Positions 51,998 to 60,413 of a stretch of DNA of 64,000 nucleotides are shown here, piece by piece. Each line of letters starts with the position of its first letter. The first letter of the stretch is position 1. This DNA is from JAZDEY01 sp043808325 [NCBI: Candidatus Eiseniibacteriota bacterium]. GTDB taxonomy: Bacteria > Arandabacterota > Arandabacteria > Arandabacterales. Under the pieces are notes generated by a model that did not search any database, was not told the origin of the DNA, and worked only from the letters and a program-made list of their open reading frames with translations. Where the stretch lies: positions 1-64,000 of the forward strand of contig JAZDEY010000044.1 of NCBI GenBank assembly GCA_043808325.1, given 5' to 3'. The position numbers were made by a program, and so were the translations under genes.

Positions 51998-53314
51998 ATG
52001 AGGCATAGCATCCTCGCAACCATCGTGATCTTGCTCGTGGCCCTCGCTGCCGCTCCTGCCGATCTTGCCGGGGCTCAGCGCGTCCACGTTGTGAGAATCG
52101 ATGGGGCGATCGGGCCGGTGCCTGCTCGCTTTATCGGCCAGCAGATCGATGCGGCCGAGCGCGATTCCGCGGCCTGCCTGGTACTTGAGATCGACACCCC
52201 GGGCGGGCTCGACACCTCGATGCGCCAGATAATCCAGGAGATTCTTGCCTCGCAGGTCCCTGTTGTGCTCTACGTTTCCCCTAGTGGCGCCAGGTGCGCC
52301 TCGGCGGGTGTCTTTATCGCCATGAGCGCCGACGTCGTTGCGATGACGCCGGGAACCTCAATCGGGGCTGCGCACCCCGTCACGATCGGCCAGAGTGAAG
52401 TCAGCAAAGAAACCATGGACAAGATCGTGAACGACAGCGCCTCTTATATCAAGGGGCTGGCGGCCAAGAAAGGTAGAAACCAGGAGTGGGCCGAGAAGAC
52501 GGTGAGAGAGAGCGCGACTGCGACCGCGGAGGAGGCTCTCGCGCTTGGCGCGATCGATCTGGTGGCCGACAATCTCGACCAGCTCCTCAAGGCGATAGAC
52601 GGTCGGACCGTCGATGCCGCCAAGGGCAGCCGGATCAGGACCGCCGGGGCTGAGGTCTTTCACATCAAGTTGAGCACGCGCTACAAGTTGCTCGGCATCC
52701 TCTCCGATCCCAACATCGCTTATCTGCTCCTGATTTTGGGCTTCTACGGTCTTTTCTTCGAACTTTCCAATCCCGGCTCGATCTTCCCGGGTGTAGTGGG
52801 GGCGATCTTCTTGATCCTTGCCTTCTTCTCGTTCCAGATGCTTCCCATCAATTACGCCGGCCTCGCGCTGATTGTCCTGGCGCTGGGCTTTTTCGTTGCC
52901 GAGATCAAGATCCACAGTGCCGGCTTGCTCACCATAGGGGGTATTGTCGCCATGTTCCTGGGCTCGCTTATGTTGATCGAATCGCCGGGGCCTTTCCTCA
53001 AGATCTCCTACAAAGTGATAATCCCGGCGGTCCTTACGACCGCTGCTTTCTTCATCTTTGCCGTGGGGGCCGGTATCAGGGCACAGCTCCGGAAGCCCAC
53101 CACTGGGAGCGAGGGCCTCGTGGGGGAACGCGGTGTGGCCCGGACCGACATCGACCGTGCGGGGCAGGCCTTCATCCATGGGGAGCTCTGGACGGTCTCG
53201 AGCGATCAAGTGATATCAAAGGGGGAAGAGGTCGAGGTGGTGTCCATTGTAGGACTCAAGCCACACGTCAAGCGAGCAGGCTCCAAGGATGAGCCTGGAA
53301 GGGGGGCCGTATGA
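51998..53314 (+). CDS. NfeD-type membrane serine protease (SppA/ClpP-fold, long form)
   Basis: About 438 residues with a signal peptide, a ClpP-type domain and C-terminal membrane and OB-fold (NfeD) parts. The protease signature includes [16 protein letters not shown], the Ser of [18 protein letters not shown] and a Lys in SASYIKGLA, matching the Ser-Lys dyad of the archaeal stomatin-cleaving homologue. Four or five TM helices (~235-360) precede the OB-like tail ([25 protein letters not shown]). The stop overlaps the slipin start (ATGA), a classic NfeD-stomatin operon. The start is ATG 51998; TTG 51995 would add one residue. Confidence 0.92.
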   Translation: MRHSILATIVILLVALAAAPADLAGAQRVHVVRIDGAIGPVPARFIGQQIDAAERDSAACLVLEIDTPGGLDTSMRQIIQEILASQVPVVLYVSPSGARCASAGVFIAMSADVVAMTPGTSIGAAHPVTIGQSEVSKETMDKIVNDSASYIKGLAAKKGRNQEWAEKTVRESATATAEEALALGAIDLVADNLDQLLKAIDGRTVDAAKGSRIRTAGAEVFHIKLSTRYKLLGILSDPNIAYLLLILGFYGLFFELSNPGSIFPGVVGAIFLILAFFSFQMLPINYAGLALIVLALGFFVAEIKIHSAGLLTIGGIVAMFLGSLMLIESPGPFLKISYKVIIPAVLTTAAFFIFAVGAGIRAQLRKPTTGSEGLVGERGVARTDIDRAGQAFIHGELWTVSSDQVISKGEEVEVVSIVGLKPHVKRAGSKDEPGRGAV

Positions 53315-54057
53315 TGATGATTATGGTCGTAGCGTTCGTGCTGCTTTTCATACTGGGGAACTCAGTCAGGGTTTACCGCGAGTACGAACGAGCCGTGGTC
53401 TTCAGGCTCGGGCGGCTTCAGGGTGCGCGGGGTCCGGGCATAATCCTCTTGATCCCCATCGTGGACCGGCCCGTAAGGGTCAGCCTGAGGATGGTTGTCC
53501 TCGATGTGCCGCCCCAGGACGTGATCACCAAGGACAACGTCTCGGTCAAGGTCAATGCCGTCGTCTATTTCCGGGTGATGGATCCCAACAAGGCGATCAC
53601 CGACGTCGAAAACTACATGTATGCGACCTCGCAGCTCGCCCAGACCACACTGCGGAGCGTTTTGGGCCAGGCCGAACTCGACGATCTCTTGGCCAACCGT
53701 GAGAGAATAAACTCCGAGCTCCAGACGATACTGGACAGGCACACCGACCCATGGGGAATCAAGGTATCCAATGTCGAAGTCAAGCATGTGGATCTCCCTG
53801 AGGAGATGAAGCGTGCTATGGCGAAGCAGGCCGAGGCGGAGCGAGAGCGGCGGGCCAAGGTGATCAATGCCCTCGGTGAGTTTCAGGCCGCTGAGAAGCT
53901 TGCGCAAGCAGCCAAGGTCATCGGGGAATATCCTGTGGCAATTCAGCTGAGGTACCTCCAGACCCTCAGAGAAATCGCGACCGAGAACAATTCGACCACA
54001 CTTTTCCCGATCCCGATAGACTTCCTGAAGGTATTCATGGATAAGAGCAAGTCGTGA
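53311..54057 (+). CDS. Slipin (stomatin/SPFH) membrane protein
   Basis: 248 residues: one N-terminal membrane hairpin ([30 protein letters not shown]), the SPFH domain ([56 protein letters not shown]), and a C-terminal coiled coil ([16 protein letters not shown]). The partner of the NfeD protease upstream; together they are thought to regulate membrane protein quality. No other gene separates it from dapL except 70 non-coding bases. Confidence 0.95.
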   Translation: MMMIMVVAFVLLFILGNSVRVYREYERAVVFRLGRLQGARGPGIILLIPIVDRPVRVSLRMVVLDVPPQDVITKDNVSVKVNAVVYFRVMDPNKAITDVENYMYATSQLAQTTLRSVLGQAELDDLLANRERINSELQTILDRHTDPWGIKVSNVEVKHVDLPEEMKRAMAKQAEAERERRAKVINALGEFQAAEKLAQAAKVIGEYPVAIQLRYLQTLREIATENNSTTLFPIPIDFLKVFMDKSKS

Positions 54058-54127
54058 CATCGCATCGGGCGCATCGGGACCGGAGCATGGGGATCGACAT
54101 CCGCTGAGGAGCCAAGAGTGAGGCCCA

Positions 54128-55309
54128 GTGAGACTGACTGACCGCGAAGCAAGAGCAAGCAGGCTGCGCACCCTGCCGGCGTATCTTTTCGAGGAGCTGG
54201 TGCGGATAAGGTGCCGTAGCGAAGAGCGAGGGATTGACGTTATCGATCTCTCGATCGGCGACCCGGACCTTGGGGCGCCTGTCGCGGTCGTGGAGGCCCT
54301 GAGGAATTATGCCGGCGACCCGCGCCTTCACTGTTATACTCCGCCCTGGGTAATCGACAAGTTCGCCTCGGCGGTCGGCGGCTGGATCAAACGGCGCTAT
54401 GCGGTCGACCTTGATCCGGCAGCCGAGATCTTTCCGGTGATCGGGACCAAGGAGGGCTTGGCCCACCTGCCGCTGGCGATTCTTGACCCCGGCGAGGTTG
54501 CGCTCGTGCCCGACCCCGGCTACCCCGTCTACTCGAGAGCGGTGTGGTTTGCGGGAGGGCGCGTGGAATGGATGCAGCTTAAGGCCGAGAACGGCTTCCT
54601 TCCCGACCTTGATTCCTTGAAGGGCAAGAAGCCCAGATTGATCTTCGTGAACTATCCCAATAACCCGACCTCGGCTGTGGCCACGCCGGATTTCTACGCG
54701 AGGCTGGTTGCATGGGCCCAGGACGCGAATGCCTATGTGGCTAGTGATGCTGCTTACTCGGAGATAGGTTTTGACGGCGGCCGGTCGCCGAGTATTCTCC
54801 AGGTGCCGGGAGCACGAGAAGTTGCGATCGAGTTTCATTCGTTCTCCAAGACCTTCAATATGGCCGGCTGGAGAGTCGGTTTCGTCGCCGGTCAGCCGGA
54901 CCTCGTTGGCGCGCTCAAGACCCTGAAATCGAACATCGACTCCGGTGTCTTCGGACCGATCTTGATGGCTTCGATCGCAGCCATCGAGGAGGGAACGCAG
55001 GGCCTTGAGGCAACGCTCGGGGAGTACGCGGCGAGAAGATCGCTCGTCTTTCGAGCGCTCGAGGCCTCCGGCCTTGAGTACCATCGCTCACCGGCGACCC
55101 TCTATATCTGGGCGAAAACCCCGGGAGGTGTCCCCTCGCTCGAGTTTGCGAAAAGGCTTCTGGAGCAGTGCGGGGTGCTTGTTGCTCCCGGCATAGGGTT
55201 CGGCGAGGGCGGCGAGGGCTATTTCCGGATTTCCGTAACCTGCCCGACGTCGCGTGTCAGGGTCGCTGCGGAGAGACTCGAGGAGACATGCCGGGCCTTT
55301 AAGAAGTGA
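54128..55309 (+). CDS. dapL: LL-diaminopimelate aminotransferase-like PLP enzyme
   Basis: 393-residue fold-type I aminotransferase. DLSIGDPDLGAP, the PLP-binding GTKEGLAHLPLA, NYPNNPTSA and the lysine motif HSFSKTFNMAGWRVGFV are as in LL-DAP aminotransferases (S-K-T-[FY]-N-M-[TA]-G-W). It would make LL-DAP for peptidoglycan and lysine, consistent with the DNPR-type MurE. A related aspartate- or alanine-aminotransferase specificity cannot be excluded. GTG start with GAGG upstream. Confidence 0.8.
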   Translation: MRLTDREARASRLRTLPAYLFEELVRIRCRSEERGIDVIDLSIGDPDLGAPVAVVEALRNYAGDPRLHCYTPPWVIDKFASAVGGWIKRRYAVDLDPAAEIFPVIGTKEGLAHLPLAILDPGEVALVPDPGYPVYSRAVWFAGGRVEWMQLKAENGFLPDLDSLKGKKPRLIFVNYPNNPTSAVATPDFYARLVAWAQDANAYVASDAAYSEIGFDGGRSPSILQVPGAREVAIEFHSFSKTFNMAGWRVGFVAGQPDLVGALKTLKSNIDSGVFGPILMASIAAIEEGTQGLEATLGEYAARRSLVFRALEASGLEYHRSPATLYIWAKTPGGVPSLEFAKRLLEQCGVLVAPGIGFGEGGEGYFRISVTCPTSRVRVAAERLEETCRAFKK

Positions 55310-55324
55310 TATGGGAGGCGCGTT

Positions 55325-55705
55325 CTGGACGATACCGGTGGTCTGGATAAGATTACGATTCAAGGCATCAATGTGTTGGGGCATCATGGTGTCGATGAGG
55401 CCGAGCGCAAAGTGGGGCAGCGGCTGGTGATAGACGTCGAGATGCGGGTGGATTTCACGGCGGCCATTCGGAATGACGACATCCGGCGTACCGTCAATTA
55501 CGAGGCCGTGGCAGGCCTCGTGGAGAAGGTAGCAAGCGAGGAGGAATTCCTGCTGCTTGAGAGCCTTGCCGATGAGATCGCCAGGAAAGTACTTGAGAAG
55601 TTCGCTCCTTCCACGGTGGCGGTCAGGGTAAAGAAGGTCAACCTGCCGATCGCCACAAGGGTGGCATCGGTCGAGGTCGAGGTCAGAAGAGACCTTGCGG
55701 GGTAG
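55325..55705 (+). CDS. folB: Dihydroneopterin aldolase
   Basis: Folate enzyme with DKITIQGINVLGHHGVDEAERKVGQ and the catalytic region YEAVAGLVE, VASEEEFLLLESLADEIA. Residues before the GTG at 55373 (DKITIQGIN) belong to the conserved first strand, so the protein must begin upstream, but no ATG, GTG or TTG lies in frame before the stop at 55307. The best candidate is CTG at 55325, with GGGAGG 6 bases ahead (126 residues); CTG at 55343 is the alternative. folK follows 5 bases after the stop. Confidence 0.85.
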   Translation: MDDTGGLDKITIQGINVLGHHGVDEAERKVGQRLVIDVEMRVDFTAAIRNDDIRRTVNYEAVAGLVEKVASEEEFLLLESLADEIARKVLEKFAPSTVAVRVKKVNLPIATRVASVEVEVRRDLAG

Positions 55706-55710
55706 GTTCT

Positions 55711-56205
55711 TTGGTTCTATGTTACATCGGGCTTGGAAGCAATATCGGGGACCGGGCCGGCAAGATCGCCCAGGCGGCCGCATGTCTGGTAGCCGGGGGT
55801 GACGTGGTCTTGAGGAAGCTCTCGAGCTTCTACGCCACCAGGCCCTGGGGTTATCTTGAACAGGATGATTTTGTGAATGCGGCGGCTGAGATCGAGACCC
55901 ACCTGGGCGCGGCGGACCTTCTGGCCGCAGCCAAGCGGATCGAGCTTGGTCTGGGCCGCGCGCCCCGTATCAAGTGGGGTCCGAGGGAGATCGACATTGA
56001 CATCCTGTTCTATGGAGACGAGATTCTGAGTGAAGGCGATCTTACGATTCCGCATCCTCTGGTGTGCGAACGTGCCTTTGTTCTGGCTCCTCTTGTTGAG
56101 ATAGCGCCGGATCTTGTCGATCCCCGGACAGGCATCAAGGTCTCGGCGTATCTTGAACAAATCGAGAAAGGTGGAGACCCATCTTGGACCAGCCCAGCTA
56201 CATAG
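55711..56205 (+). CDS. folK: 2-amino-4-hydroxy-6-hydroxymethyldihydropteridine pyrophosphokinase
   Basis: HPPK, 164 residues. YIGLGSNIGDRAGKIAQA, FYATRPWGYLEQDDFVNAA, the metal/ATP motif RIKWGPREIDIDILFYGD and IPHPLVCERAFVLAPL are all present. TTG start at 55711. The next gene's TTG start lies 22 bases before its stop, so the two are coupled. Confidence 0.95.
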   Translation: MVLCYIGLGSNIGDRAGKIAQAAACLVAGGDVVLRKLSSFYATRPWGYLEQDDFVNAAAEIETHLGAADLLAAAKRIELGLGRAPRIKWGPREIDIDILFYGDEILSEGDLTIPHPLVCERAFVLAPLVEIAPDLVDPRTGIKVSAYLEQIEKGGDPSWTSPAT

Positions 56206-56822
56206 CGATCGAGGGAGTGATCGGGGTCGGCAAGACCACGCTTGCTACCATACTTGCCGAGAAGCTCGGGGCGCAGCTCCAGCTTGAAGAGGTCGAGGAG
56301 AATCCGTTCCTCCATAAGTTCTACGACGACATGCAGGGCTACGCTTTCCAGACTCAGATCTTCTTCTTACTCTCTCGGTACCGGCAGCAGACCGAACTGG
56401 CGCAGGCAAGTCTCTTCAAGCAGAAGGTCGTCAGCGATTACATTTTCTCCAAAGACCGGATATTCGCTTATATTAATCTTAACGACGACGAGCTGGCCTT
56501 GTACGAAAAGCTGGTCAAGATTCTGGAGCGAGACATCGTCCGCCCGGACGTGGTGGTCTACCTTCAGGCAAGCCCCGGCGTTCTGATGCAGAGGATCGAC
56601 AAGCGGGGGCGGCCTTTCGAGAAGAACATGCCGCAAGATTACATCGAGACTTTGAACAACGCCTACAACTACTTCTTCTTCCACTACACCGATACCCCGC
56701 TGGTGATCGTGAACATCGACTCGCTCGATCTTGTGGCGTCGGCGCTCCACGTCGATAGACTGCTGGAGGCCATAAACTCCCATAAGAAGGGGACCATCTA
56801 TTATAGAGGAGGAACGACATAG
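56184..56822 (+). CDS. Deoxynucleoside kinase (dGK/dAK type)
   Basis: 212 residues: P-loop AIEGVIGVGKTTLATIL, QTQIFFLLSRYRQQ, SDYIFSKDRIFA (the DR[SI] region), and LID motif RIDKRGRPFEKN. Matches the deoxyadenosine/deoxyguanosine kinase family of purine-deoxynucleoside salvage. TTG start inside folK with GGTGGAG upstream. Confidence 0.9.
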   Translation: MDQPSYIAIEGVIGVGKTTLATILAEKLGAQLQLEEVEENPFLHKFYDDMQGYAFQTQIFFLLSRYRQQTELAQASLFKQKVVSDYIFSKDRIFAYINLNDDELALYEKLVKILERDIVRPDVVVYLQASPGVLMQRIDKRGRPFEKNMPQDYIETLNNAYNYFFFHYTDTPLVIVNIDSLDLVASALHVDRLLEAINSHKKGTIYYRGGTT

Positions 56823-56823
56823 C

Positions 56824-57654
56824 GTGGACTGTAAGAAGATGACGGTTCCGGGACTTCTCGCTTTGAAGAAGAAGGGTGAGAAGATCGCGATGATCTCCGC
56901 TTACGACTTCCCGACCGCCCAGATCGCCGATCGCGCCGGCCTGGATGTGATTCTCGTGGGCGACACCCTCGGCATGGTGATGCTCGGCTATGAGACCACC
57001 TTGCCGGTCACCATGGAGGAGATGCTGTGCCACGTCAAGGCGGTTTCCCGGGCCAAGCCGCGCGCCCTGGTGGTGGCCGACATGCCCTTCATGTCCTTCC
57101 AGATCTCCAAGGAAGAGGCCATAAGGAATGCGGGCAGGATGATCAAGGAGGGTGGGGCCGAGGCCGTGAAGATCGAAGGGGGCAAGTGCATAGCGGAGAC
57201 TGTGCAGGCAATGGCCGCGGCCAAACTCCCCGTGATGGGCCACGTGGGCCTCACGCCCCAGGCGGTATGCAAATTCGGGGGCTACAAGGTTCAGGGGCGG
57301 ACCGAGCCGTCGCGGGCGGCGATCCTGGAGGACGCCGTCGCGCTTGAGGAGGCCGGGTGCTTCTCGATCGTGCTCGAAGGAATCCCCTGGCGACTTGCCA
57401 AGGACATCACCGCGAAGCTCCGGATTCCCACGATCGGCATCGGCGCCGGCCCGCATTGTGACGGACAGGTCCTGGTGAGCCACGATCTGCTGGGTCTCTA
57501 TGAAGGCTGTCAGCCCAAATACGTCCGGAAATACGCCGACCTCGCGACGATTATGGAAGGCGCCTTCTCATCATACGTCAAAGACATCAAGGCAGGCAGC
57601 TTTCCCTCATTGGAGGAGAGCTACGACGATGCTCAAGATCGTAAGAAAGACTGA
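56824..57654 (+). CDS. panB: 3-methyl-2-oxobutanoate hydroxymethyltransferase
   Basis: First step of pantothenate synthesis. AYDFPTAQIADRAGLDVILVGDTLGMV, DMPFMSFQ, EGGAEAVKIEGG, MGHVGLTPQ and GIGAGPHCDGQVLV are the family motifs; 276 residues. GTG start one base after the kinase stop. The end overlaps the panC start by 26 bases. Confidence 0.96.
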   Translation: MDCKKMTVPGLLALKKKGEKIAMISAYDFPTAQIADRAGLDVILVGDTLGMVMLGYETTLPVTMEEMLCHVKAVSRAKPRALVVADMPFMSFQISKEEAIRNAGRMIKEGGAEAVKIEGGKCIAETVQAMAAAKLPVMGHVGLTPQAVCKFGGYKVQGRTEPSRAAILEDAVALEEAGCFSIVLEGIPWRLAKDITAKLRIPTIGIGAGPHCDGQVLVSHDLLGLYEGCQPKYVRKYADLATIMEGAFSSYVKDIKAGSFPSLEESYDDAQDRKKD

Positions 57655-59239
57655 GGCCCTCAGGCGCGAGCTCGCCGGACCGAAGAAGAAGGGAAAGCGG
57701 GTCGGCTTTGTTCCCACGATGGGCTATCTCCACGAAGGCCACGTCGCGCTCGTCAGGGAAGCCCGCCGCAGGTGCGACCTCGTCGTGGTCAGCATATTCG
57801 TGAACCCTAAGCAGTTCGGACCGGACGAGGACTTCGACCGCTATCCGAGGGACTTGCGGAGAGACCGCGCCGTGCTTGCTCGAGCCGGCTGCGATATCAT
57901 CTTTGTTCCCACGGTGGAAGAGATGTACCCGCCGGGTTTTCGGACCGTGGTCGGCGTAGCGGGCCTGCGGGGGGTGCTTTGTGGCGAGGCGAGACCCGGG
58001 CACTTCGATGGCGTTACCCTGGTGGTCTTGAAGCTTCTCTTGGCGGTGATGCCGGACGCAGCCTTCTTCGGGGAGAAGGACTACCAGCAGTTGGTGGTGA
58101 TCAAGCGGATGGCCGGTGATTTGGGCTTGCCCGTTGGGATCGTGGGAGTCCCGACCGTGCGCGACAAAGACGGGCTTGCCTTGAGCTCCCGTAATTCCTA
58201 CCTCTCCAAGGAAGAGAGAATCGTTGCGACTTCGCTTTTTAGATCGCTTGAGCTGGCGAAGCTGCTTGTGGCCGGCGGCGAAAGGCGATCCCACCTCGTG
58301 AGAGAGCGGTTGACCTCGCTTCTTGTTGATGCCGGTGTAAGCAAGGTGGAGTACGTTGCCATTGTGGATCTGGAGACCCTTGAACCGGTCCCATATATCA
58401 GGAACGACGTTCGGGTGTTGGTTGCCGCCTGGGTGGGAGAGACGCGCTTGATAGACAATGTCCTGGTCGGCGCAGGCGCGTTTACGTCTCTCAAGCCTCT
58501 CAAGCAGGACGTGGTGGGAGTGATCTTGGCGGCCGGGGAAGGCAAGAGGATGAAGTCCGACCTGCCAAAGGTGCTCCACCCCGTGGGTGGCAAGCCGATG
58601 GTAGCACACGTGGTGAGTGCGGCCAGGCGCGCCGGTGTCGGAGAGATGGTGGCCGTGGTCGGCCATGGCAGTGCCAGGGTCGTGCCCCTGATGAAGCGCC
58701 TCGGCGTGCACCAGGCGGTCCAGGACGTTCAGCGCGGGACGGGGCATGCGGTGCTTCAAGCGTTTCCAATGCTCGCCGGCTTCAGAGGCAATGTTCTGGT
58801 GGTCTCGGGGGATACCCCACTGGTGACGGCCGGTACGATCAAGAGCATCCTCGCCGCCCACAAGCGGCACTCTAACGCGATCACTTTCGGGACGGCAGTG
58901 GTGCCCGACCCCAGGGGCTATGGCAGGATCGTTCGCGATCCCGACGGCGCATTCGTAAGAATCGTGGAGGAGAGGGACGCGGATGCCGAGACCCGCAGAA
59001 TCGACGAGGTCAACGGCGGTATATACTGCTTCAGGGCCTCGGCCCTTTTCGACAGCCTGCTGCTCCTGACTGCCGACAATTCCCAGATGGAATACTACCT
59101 CACGGAGGCTGTCGACATCGTGAAAGATAGGGGTGGCCGGGTGGAGGCGGTCACGATCGATGACCACACGGAGCTTCTGGGAGTCAACACGCCGAAGGAG
59201 CTTGCGCTGGTCCGCAAGCTCTACACAGGGAGACAATGA
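57629..59239 (+). CDS. panC: Pantothenate synthetase fused to GlmU-type sugar nucleotidyltransferase
   Basis: One 536-residue frame with two complete enzymes. Residues 1-~285 are PanC: VPTMGYLHEGHVALVREA, SIFVNPKQFGPDEDFDRYPRD, CGEARPGHFDGVTLVVLKL, FGEKDYQQL, DGLALSSRNSYLS, DNVLVGAGAF. From ~293 is the GlmU/RmlA-type pyrophosphorylase domain: GVILAAGEGKRMKSDLPKVLHP, QRGTGHAVLQAF, SGDTPLV, GYGRIVRD, EVNGGIYCF, SQMEYYLTEAVDI. There is no hexapeptide acetyltransferase domain, which is normally the C-terminal half of GlmU. No stop or frameshift is seen at the join (~58500). ATG 57629 has GGAGGAG upstream, at the end of panB. Confidence 0.9.
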   Translation: MLKIVRKTEALRRELAGPKKKGKRVGFVPTMGYLHEGHVALVREARRRCDLVVVSIFVNPKQFGPDEDFDRYPRDLRRDRAVLARAGCDIIFVPTVEEMYPPGFRTVVGVAGLRGVLCGEARPGHFDGVTLVVLKLLLAVMPDAAFFGEKDYQQLVVIKRMAGDLGLPVGIVGVPTVRDKDGLALSSRNSYLSKEERIVATSLFRSLELAKLLVAGGERRSHLVRERLTSLLVDAGVSKVEYVAIVDLETLEPVPYIRNDVRVLVAAWVGETRLIDNVLVGAGAFTSLKPLKQDVVGVILAAGEGKRMKSDLPKVLHPVGGKPMVAHVVSAARRAGVGEMVAVVGHGSARVVPLMKRLGVHQAVQDVQRGTGHAVLQAFPMLAGFRGNVLVVSGDTPLVTAGTIKSILAAHKRHSNAITFGTAVVPDPRGYGRIVRDPDGAFVRIVEERDADAETRRIDEVNGGIYCFRASALFDSLLLLTADNSQMEYYLTEAVDIVKDRGGRVEAVTIDDHTELLGVNTPKELALVRKLYTGRQ

Positions 59240-59782
59240 ATGAGGATCATCAGCGCGGGCTGGAGGATGGCATATGTCGGCAAGGGCAGCGGCAAGAACT
59301 GCATATTCTGCGGCCGGACCCGTTCGGGTACCGACCGAAAGAACTTCATAGTCTTAAGGGGGGAACACGCCTTTGTGATGATGAACCGCTTCCCTTATAC
59401 CACGGGGCACCTGATGGTCGCACCCTATCGTCACGTCTCCTCGCTCGCTCGGCTCACCCCTGAAGAGGCCTGCGAGATCATGGGCCTTCTTGCCGAGTGC
59501 GAAGCCCTACTGACCAAGGCGATCGGTCCGCAGGGCTTCAACTTCGGTATCAACATGGGGAGATGCGCCGGAGCGGGCTTCCCAGGCCATGTCCATGTTC
59601 ATGTGGTTCCGCGGTGGGAGGGGGACACCAATTTCATGCCCGTGGTATCTGAAAGCAAAGTCCTGCCGGAGACCCTGACCGATACCTACCGGAAGCTAAT
59701 GAAAGCCGGGAGCGTGCCGGGCAAGACCGGCAGACCTAAGCGTGCGCCTCGCGGGCGCAGTCCGAGCCGGGGCAAGCGATGA
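59240..59782 (+). CDS. HIT-family nucleotide hydrolase/phosphorylase
   Basis: 180 residues with the histidine triad GHVHVHVVPRW and the upstream NCIFCGRT zinc pair typical of Ap4A-hydrolysing HIT proteins. The last ~30 residues are a basic tail (KRAPRGRSPSRGKR). ATG 59240 immediately follows the panC-glmU stop; the next gene starts at 59779 by overlap. Confidence 0.9.
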   Translation: MRIISAGWRMAYVGKGSGKNCIFCGRTRSGTDRKNFIVLRGEHAFVMMNRFPYTTGHLMVAPYRHVSSLARLTPEEACEIMGLLAECEALLTKAIGPQGFNFGINMGRCAGAGFPGHVHVHVVPRWEGDTNFMPVVSESKVLPETLTDTYRKLMKAGSVPGKTGRPKRAPRGRSPSRGKR

Positions 59783-60177
59783 TCTGGACTGTAGCAAGAG
59801 TGGTCGGCTTTCTCGTGTTGCTCTTGGCCGGCTATTTTGCCTATCACACTGGTCGACAGCTGGATCAAGTCGATTCGGTCAGTGAAGTCTCGGTCATAGT
59901 TGAGGTCCTCAACGGCTGTGGCAGGGGAGGGATCGGGGACCGCGCAAGCGAGTTCCTGACCGACAAGGGATTCGATGTAATGTTTGTCGGCAATGCGGAC
60001 GATTTCCAGTATGACCAGACGCTCGTTATCGAGAGATCGGGTGACCGCACCAAGGCGACCGCGATCGCCGAGGCGCTGGGGGTCGGCCAGGTGATTCTGC
60101 AGTCCAACAGATCCTCCTTTGTGGAAGTCACCGTGGTGCTCGGCAGGGACATCGCGACGCTCTGGGCGAGGTACTGA
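59779..60177 (+). CDS. Membrane-anchored LytR C-terminal-domain protein
   Basis: 132 residues: one TM helix (VGFLVLLLAGYFAYH) and a LytR_C domain (VEVLNGCGRGGIGDRASEFLTDKGFDVMFVGNAD ... VILQSN). This is the domain found at the C-terminus of LytR-CpsA-Psr proteins, here on its own; the cell-envelope role is unknown. ATG at 59779 overlaps the HIT gene stop. Confidence 0.82.
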   Translation: MIWTVARVVGFLVLLLAGYFAYHTGRQLDQVDSVSEVSVIVEVLNGCGRGGIGDRASEFLTDKGFDVMFVGNADDFQYDQTLVIERSGDRTKATAIAEALGVGQVILQSNRSSFVEVTVVLGRDIATLWARY

Positions 60178-60192
60178 GAGGTACTGAAGAAT

Positions 60193-60402
60193 ATGTTCGG
60201 TGGGGTAGGCGGTTCCGAGGTTCTGCTGATAGTGCTGTTTGTATTGGTGTTCTTCGGTTCGGCGCGAATGCCGGAATTCGCCCGCGGCTTCGGAAAGGTG
60301 ATGCGGGAATTCCGGAAGGCCGTCAATCAGATCAAGTACGAGATCGAGAACCCCGGCCGTCCCCCGGACCCGCCGGATAAGCACGAGCCCCCGGCAGGAT
60401 AG
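60193..60402 (+). CDS. tatA: Sec-independent translocase protein TatA/E
   Basis: 69 residues. An N-terminal hydrophobic helix (EVLLIVLFVLVFFGSARMPEFARGFGKVMREFRKA) with the F-G-x-x-[KR]-[ML]-P-E hinge, then an amphipathic helix and a Pro-rich tail, is the TatA pattern. It forms the pore subunit of the twin-arginine pathway. tatC was not seen in the window. Starts 15 bases after the LytR_C gene. Confidence 0.9.
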   Translation: MFGGVGGSEVLLIVLFVLVFFGSARMPEFARGFGKVMREFRKAVNQIKYEIENPGRPPDPPDKHEPPAG

Positions 60403-60413
60403 CAGCCTTCGGT

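Noticed and set aside
57587-59236. Long open frame (549 codons) on the minus strand opposite panC-glmU
   Set aside because: Its sequence has no motif and is rich in His/Arg/Asp as expected for the antisense of a GC-rich gene; the plus strand has two complete enzymes.
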